DNA of 11,340 bases, taken from JAFIHK01 sp041441455 (lineage in GTDB: Bacteria > Bacteroidota > Bacteroidia > Bacteroidales > UBA932). This document shows positions 8,377 through 11,340 of the stretch, in pieces (position 1 is the stretch's first letter; every line of letters begins with the position of its first letter). Location: the NCBI GenBank assembly GCA_041441455.1, contig JASDTB010000075.1:1-11340 (forward strand), written 5' to 3'. Made by a program: the position numbers and the translations under genes. The notes under the pieces were generated by a model, which had not been told where the DNA came from, made no database searches, and saw only the letters and a list, made by a program, of their open reading frames with translations.

Positions 8377-9765
8377 TCAGGCTCTCTCTTTGTAACCCCA
8401 CAAACTATAAAGACTAATATAGGCGTAGCCCACGAGTGGGATTATAAATGAGATTTGGATTGATGAAACGTCTGCAATATATCCTTGAATCAGAGGTAAT
8501 AGTGCTCCACCTACAATCATCATAATTAGAAGCGAAGAGCCTTGAGAGGTTTGGTCTCCAAGATTTTTTATTGCAAGTGTAAAGATATTCGACCACATGA
8601 TGGAATTGAATAGTCCTGCTGCAATTACTGTCCACATTGCTACTGATCCGTTTGTCAACATTGTTGTAACCAGAAGGATCTGAATAATTATAGAGAAGAC
8701 AAATAGTGTTCTTGCAGGTCTGTTCCTTCCAATAACAAAGGCGCACAATTGAAGCACAACAAAAGCAGCATATGGCCACATTTGTGATAACGTCAGCCCA
8801 TTTTTGAAGTGAGCGATAGACATAATGAGTGTAGTTGTTAGAATTGCACTAGCAGCAATCAACCCCCATTTTACAGAACTATTTTTGAATGAGCTTAATG
8901 AGATGCCTCCAATAAATCTTCCAATCATTAGTCCCCCCCAGTAGAAGGCAACAAACATCGAGGCGTGGTTTTCGTCTAATCCAGCAATATTGTCGGTCTT
9001 TAAATAGCTAATAAGTATGCTTCCGATGCACACTTCAGCTCCAACATACATGAAAATTGCACCCATTCCATAACGTAAAGACTTGTGTTTTAATACAGAG
9101 AGGCCTTTGCTTACCTTTTGCTGATTGGAAAAATCTGGTAGGTGGACAAATCTGAAAAAGATGGCTAAGAGGATAAAAATTGTTGCAAAGATTAAATAGG
9201 GGATCTTTACAGAATCTGCACCTGTGTATTCGGCTCCTGCGAAGTATTTAAAAATCAGGTAACCACCGATGATAGGAGCGATTGTTGTTCCTAATGAGTT
9301 AAATGCTTGTGATAGATTGAGTCTACCTGAGGCTCCCTCTGGACTTCCCAAAATCGCAACATATGGATTTGCAGAGATTTGCAACAGGGTGAAGCCTAAT
9401 CCCAATATAAAGAGTGCTGAGAGGAAAAATGGGAATGAGACAAATTCGGCAGCTGGGTAAAAGAGTGCACATCCTATCGCCGACAGTATTAGCCCTCCAA
9501 TTATTCCGTATCTGTATCCTATTTTATTGATTGGATCGCCATATAGTGCTGAAAAAATAAAATAGATAAGCGATCCAATGAAGTATGCACCAAAGAATGA
9601 GAACTGTACGAGCATTGCTCTAAAATGTGAAAGATCGAATACACCTTTTAAGTATGGAATTAAAATATCATTCATACATGTGATAAATCCCCACATGAAG
9701 AACAGTGAAGTCATGACTATCAGAGGAATTCTGTAGCCAGAAGTTTCGGTTTTTTGATTATTCAT
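8377..9765 (-). CDS. Sugar:H+ symporter, MFS superfamily, FHS (FucP/GluP) family
   Basis: A 462-residue inner-membrane permease with about twelve hydrophobic helices. The start FFMWGFITCMNDIL (22-35; Asp33 probably equals the functional Asp46 of E. coli FucP) and the block QISANPYVAILG...RLNLSQAFNSLGT (129-160) mark the fucose/glucose/galactose symporter family. At the place where E. coli FucP has the functional Glu135 (as I recall, in the motif ETAANP), this protein has Gln129, as in GluP-type glucose/galactose carriers. A hexose other than fucose is therefore likelier. It precedes a secreted GH92 mannosidase on the same strand with 48 nt between, so mannose is the most natural cargo (inference). 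A full-match -7 box lies just upstream at 9791-9784. No SusC/SusD pair is present in the window. Confidence 0.9.
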   Translation of the reverse strand: MNNQKTETSGYRIPLIVMTSLFFMWGFITCMNDILIPYLKGVFDLSHFRAMLVQFSFFGAYFIGSLIYFIFSALYGDPINKIGYRYGIIGGLILSAIGCALFYPAAEFVSFPFFLSALFILGLGFTLLQISANPYVAILGSPEGASGRLNLSQAFNSLGTTIAPIIGGYLIFKYFAGAEYTGADSVKIPYLIFATIFILLAIFFRFVHLPDFSNQQKVSKGLSVLKHKSLRYGMGAIFMYVGAEVCIGSILISYLKTDNIAGLDENHASMFVAFYWGGLMIGRFIGGISLSSFKNSSVKWGLIAASAILTTTLIMSIAHFKNGLTLSQMWPYAAFVVLQLCAFVIGRNRPARTLFVFSIIIQILLVTTMLTNGSVAMWTVIAAGLFNSIMWSNIFTLAIKNLGDQTSQGSSLLIMMIVGGALLPLIQGYIADVSSIQISFIIPLVGYAYISLYSLWGYKERA

Positions 9766-9783
9766 AGTTTTAAGTTTCTACGG

Positions 9784-9791
9784 CAAATATA
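9784..9791 (-). promoter_or_regulatory. Bacteroidetes -7 promoter element for the permease-mannosidase operon
   Basis: The minus strand reads TATATTTG, a full match to TAnnTTTG, 18 nt before the permease ATG at 9765, giving a leader of about 12 nt. No -33 motif is evident at standard spacing. Confidence 0.5.
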
Positions 9792-9845
9792 GAAAATAGT
9801 GGGGTGAGATAAATATCCATTGTAAAATTATCCATCATTTTTTTC

Positions 9846-9853
9846 TATTTTCG
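9846..9853 (+). promoter_or_regulatory. Probable -7 promoter element for the acetate transporter
   Basis: TATTTTCG has one mismatch to TAnnTTTG and is followed by CGCCC. A TTG at 9820-9822 lies 23 nt upstream, slightly beyond the usual 19-21 nt spacing. The predicted leader before ATG 9885 is about 26 nt and A-rich. Confidence 0.4.
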
Positions 9854-9884
9854 CGCCCGAATTTTAAAACATCTAAAAACAAGA

Positions 9885-10481
9885 ATGGAGACAAAAAACA
9901 TTAAAGTAGAGGTGGCAGATCCTACCACACTCGGATTATTTGGACTAGCAATGGTAACACTGGTTGCCTCTTCTCAGAAGATGGGGTTGACCGAGGGTTT
10001 AGCTTTCGTTTTGCCCTGGGCCATCTTTTTGGGAGGTATAGCTCAAATAGTTGCCTCTGTTTTCGATTTCAAACACAACAATCTTTTCGGTGCAACAGCA
10101 TTTGCTGCTTATGGCCTTTTCTGGGTTGCAGTAGCAATGAGCTGGTTCATCAAACTAGGCTCTTTTGGCGAGACAATGGCCTCAGCCGCTGATGTTAAAC
10201 AGCTAGGCTTTGCTTTCATTGGTTATCTTTTGCTGACAATTGTATTTACAGTGTCTGCCTTAAAGATGTCTAAAGCTATGTTTGTCCTTTTGTTGCTTAT
10301 CGACCTACTGTTTATCGGTCTTGCAGCTGATGCATTTGGTCTTGGTCACATGTGGCACTCAATCGCAGCCTACACCGAACTTGCAATTTCATTACTTACC
10401 TTCTACGTACTTGCCGCTAAATATCTAAACAGTTTCTTCGGCAAAGAGCTCCTAAAAACAGGTAAGCCAATTCTTAAGTAA
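9885..10481 (+). CDS. satP: Acetate/monocarboxylate uptake transporter, GPR1/FUN34/SatP (AceTr) family
   Basis: A 198-residue inner-membrane protein with about six hydrophobic helices (roughly 15-33, 38-60, 67-90, 106-126, 131-152, 158-182), the size and fold plan of bacterial SatP proteins that import acetate or succinate with protons. The N-terminal family motif is recognisable but altered: DPTTLGLFGL at 12-21 where the usual form is NPAPLGL. The blocks FLGGIAQIVASVFDFKHNNLFGATAF (48-73) and AAYGLFW (74-80) match the family well. The ATG at 9885 gives a sensible short N-terminal tail before the motif. It is divergent from the permease operon with 119 nt between, and appears monocistronic. 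Its stop lies 3 nt before a tandem repeat array. The substrate is inferred from the family. Confidence 0.88.
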   Translation: METKNIKVEVADPTTLGLFGLAMVTLVASSQKMGLTEGLAFVLPWAIFLGGIAQIVASVFDFKHNNLFGATAFAAYGLFWVAVAMSWFIKLGSFGETMASAADVKQLGFAFIGYLLLTIVFTVSALKMSKAMFVLLLLIDLLFIGLAADAFGLGHMWHSIAAYTELAISLLTFYVLAAKYLNSFFGKELLKTGKPILK

Positions 10482-10484
10482 TCA

Positions 10485-10775
10485 ATTGCTCAACATTGCA
10501 GAACAGTGACAATTATTGCTCAATATTGTTGAACACTGAACGATATTGACTAATATTGCTGAACAGTGACAATTATTGACCAACATTGCAGAACTGACAA
10601 TTATTGACCAAAAGTGTTGGACACTGAACGTTATTGCTCAATATTGCAGAACAGTGACAATTATTGCTCAATATTGTTGAACACTGAACGATATTGACCA
10701 ATATTGCAGAATAGACAATTATTGACCAAAAGTGTTGGACACTGAGCGTTATAGACCAATATTGTGCAACATTAC
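10485..10775. repeat. Tandem array of ten 28-30 bp units with higher-order structure
   Basis: Units begin at 10485, 10515, 10545, 10575, 10603, 10633, 10663, 10693, 10721 and 10751 (last one partial). All begin ATTG except the last (ATAG). Eight are 30 bp or partial; units 4 and 8 are 28 bp. Units 2 and 7 are identical, 1 and 6 differ by one base, and 5 and 9 differ by one base. Units 1-2-4-5 are thus a copy of 6-7-8-9, with unit 3 extra in the first block. Inside each unit a ~10-bp subrepeat of the form AnTGnnnAAn is visible. Units alternate between AGTG and ACTG versions (CAGTG/CACTG), which can pair with each other. There are no spacers and no continuous reading frame on either strand. The array starts 3 nt after the satP stop and probably lies in its 3' untranslated RNA. 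Confidence 0.93.
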
Positions 10776-10796
10776 TTAATAAGCAAAATGACCCAT

Positions 10797-10836
10797 AAGC
10801 CGATTTTCATTTCAGCTTTTTGTTGAACAGCGGCTT
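10797..10836 (+). other. Weak hairpin downstream of the repeat array
   Basis: AAGCCG (10797-10802) pairs with CGGCTT (10831-10836) across a 28-nt loop, followed by TTAAATAATT. The stem has only 6 bp and the tail is not a clean T tract. It could end transcripts that read through the array, but support is weak. Confidence 0.22.
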
Positions 10837-10873
10837 TAAATAATTAAGAAGGGTGACTAAAAAGAGTGAAAAG

Positions 10874-10912
10874 AACCCCGAGAGTTAGACAAAAACTTTC
10901 GGGGTTTTATTA
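10874..10912. terminator. Strong intrinsic terminator, usable in both directions
   Basis: The arm at 10874-10886 (AACCCCGAGAGTT) pairs with 10894-10906 (AACTTTCGGGGTT) over 13 bp with one G-U and a 7-nt loop, followed by TTATT. On the minus strand the stem is followed by TCTTTT, so it can also end leftward transcripts, for example from the small ORF at 10923-11003. It is about 390 nt after the satP stop with no gene between. Confidence 0.82.
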
Positions 10913-10922
10913 TGCAATTGAC

Positions 10923-11003
10923 CTACTCCCACTTTTCGGATAGCTCAAAAGTAGAAAATTCGGGGTTTTTGACATATTCTGTTTCTGCTTCTTCAAGCGT
11001 CAT
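10923..11003 (-). CDS. Unrecognised 26-residue ORF, small protein or gene remnant
   Basis: An ATG at 11003 opens 26 codons ending in TAG. The product is strongly acidic and looks protein-like (begins MTLEEAETEY, ends FELSEKWE, with seven Glu among 26 residues), without signal peptide or membrane segment. I do not recognise it. Upstream in frame a stop closes the frame eight codons before the ATG. It sits 11 nt before the terminator at 10874-10912, reading toward it, and about 85 nt from the long inverted repeat. It could be a true small gene, the 3' remnant of a gene broken by an insertion, or chance; an ORF this short is common at random. A TAnnTTTG match on the minus strand (10953-10946) lies inside it and so cannot be its promoter. 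Confidence 0.25.
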   Translation of the reverse strand: MTLEEAETEYVKNPEFSTFELSEKWE

Positions 11004-11095
11004 TCCTTGTAAAGAGCTATGAGTTTATTTAAAGGGGTAATATGAAACAGAATGGACTAAAATGCTTTAGTGTTTGATATAGAGAATGTTATGCA

Positions 11096-11129
11096 ATTTC
11101 CTGCAGATCCCCCCAATCTGCCAGAATAA
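11096..11129 (+). repeat. Left 34-bp inverted repeat, recombinase-site-like
   Basis: It contains an internal dyad at 11098-11126: arm TTCCTGCAGAT, a 7-bp centre CCCCCCA, then arm ATCTGCCAGAA. The arms match as inverted repeats at 9 of 11 positions. The asymmetric centre gives the site a direction. Confidence 0.6.
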
Positions 11130-11225
11130 AGTATAACTATCTCATAATGTGTATCATAACACTTTTTATCTCATATAATAGAATCTTTTAAAACGCTAAC
11201 ACCTTATATTACAAATACATAGAAA

Positions 11226-11259
11226 TTATTCTGGCAGATTGGGGGGATCTGCAGGAAAT
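11226..11259 (-). repeat. Right 34-bp inverted repeat, recombinase-site-like
   Basis: An exact reverse-complement copy of 11096-11129, with its internal dyad at 11229-11257 and the G6 run at 11241-11246. The opposite orientation to the left copy is what an inversion reaction would need. Confidence 0.6.
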
Positions 11260-11295
11260 CGCAAAACGCACTGTCTATTAGGTACATAGCTTTTG

Positions 11296-11340
11296 CTTGA
11301 AAACTGAGCTTCAAGCTAAGATTCAACTTCAAACTAAGAT
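11296..11340. repeat. Short degenerate direct repeats at the window edge
   Basis: CTTCAAGCTAAGAT (11309-11322) and CTTCAAACTAAGAT (11327-11340) differ by one base and are 18 bp apart. A looser relative, CTTGAAAACTGAG, lies at 11296-11308. The pattern runs to the last base and may continue beyond the window. Confidence 0.5.

Larger units (their letters stand above)
11088..11267. repeat. Long inverted repeat around a 96-bp AT-rich spacer (possible invertible element or MITE)
   Basis: The arms at 11096-11129 and 11226-11259 are exact reverse complements over 34 bp. The match continues outward to 11088 and 11267 with two mismatches, giving about 42-bp arms. The spacer 11130-11225 is AT-rich, has no ORF, and contains a 9-bp direct repeat TATCTCATA (11138 and 11167) and a near -7 box on the minus strand (TGTATTTG at 11219-11212). 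GCA occurs on both flanks (11093-11095, 11261-11263), but a convincing target-site duplication is not seen. The candidates are a site-specific invertible switch, or a non-autonomous insertion element. Confidence 0.85.
10482..11340. other. 859-bp region with no convincing protein gene, rich in repeats
   Basis: From the satP stop to the window end no long open frame exists on either strand. The contents, listed separately, are a tandem repeat array (10485-10775), a weak hairpin, a strong terminator (10874-10912), a 26-codon minus ORF (10923-11003), a long inverted repeat (11088-11267) and short edge repeats (11296-11340). Between 11004 and 11087 I see nothing definite, apart from a near promoter motif (TA-N3-TTTG, 11068-11076). 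No tRNA or known ncRNA was recognised. Confidence 0.8.

Noticed and set aside
8414..8779. 121-codon minus-strand frame inside the permease gene
   Set aside because: It is a second frame of the same strand as a well-supported MFS gene, with Cys/Ser/Tyr-rich nonsense composition.
10485..10775. CRISPR array
   Set aside because: Units abut each other with no unique spacers, they vary in sequence along their length, and no cas gene is present.
10485..10775. Repeat protein encoded by the array
   Set aside because: Stops occur within the repeats in all plus frames, and the 28-bp units shift the minus frame into stops at unit boundaries.
10946..10953. Minus-strand TAnnTTTG match (TACTTTTG) as a promoter for a small RNA ending at 10874
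   Set aside because: It lies inside the small ORF, has no -33 element, and matches of this short motif arise by chance in AT-rich DNA.
10910..11098. Direct repeat TTATGCAATT (10910-10919 and 11089-11098) as a target duplication
   Set aside because: The copies are 170 bp apart with the terminator and small ORF between and do not bracket the inverted repeat symmetrically; a 10-bp match in AT-rich DNA can be chance.

Overview
The window looks like chromosomal DNA from a Bacteroidetes bacterium, most likely of the order Bacteroidales. The DNA is AT-rich and start codons lack Shine-Dalgarno sequences. Several genes are preceded by the Bacteroidetes -7 promoter element TAnnTTTG. The gene content fits too: a GH92 alpha-mannosidase beside an FHS-type sugar permease, a PgpH-type 7TM-HD phosphodiesterase, and lipA-lipB. 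I cannot name the species.

Layout. 1-900: a secreted alpha/beta-hydrolase (minus) diverges from the 7TM-HD protein (plus). Their two -7 elements form one perfect 19-bp palindrome. 902-3753: the 7TM-HD gene runs tail-to-tail into an e(P4)-like HAD acid phosphatase, and their stop codons overlap. 3808-5392: lipA and lipB overlap by 8 nt and form an operon for making the lipoyl cofactor. It ends in a hairpin that covers the lipB stop codon and also faces the GH92 gene. 5398-9791: a minus-strand operon encodes an inner-membrane sugar permease followed by a large secreted GH92 mannosidase, plausibly for releasing and importing mannose. 9846-10481: a SatP/GPR1-type acetate (monocarboxylate) transporter.

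10482-11340 has no convincing gene and is the most unusual part. It holds (a) an array of ten 28-30 bp tandem repeats starting 3 nt after the satP stop, with a higher-order duplication and a nested ~10-bp period; (b) a strong terminator; (c) a 26-codon minus-strand ORF that may be a remnant or a small protein; (d) two perfect 34-bp repeats in inverted orientation around a 96-bp AT-rich spacer; and (e) short degenerate repeats running off the window edge. Each 34-bp repeat has its own internal dyad (11-bp arms around a 7-bp asymmetric C-rich centre). This resembles a tyrosine-recombinase crossover site, so the segment may be an invertible switch. The alternative is a MITE-like remnant of an insertion sequence. 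No recombinase or transposase gene is in the window.

The coding part is ordinary metabolism (lipoylation, c-di-AMP turnover, glycan degradation, acetate uptake). Any undescribed system is most likely in the last 860 bases.
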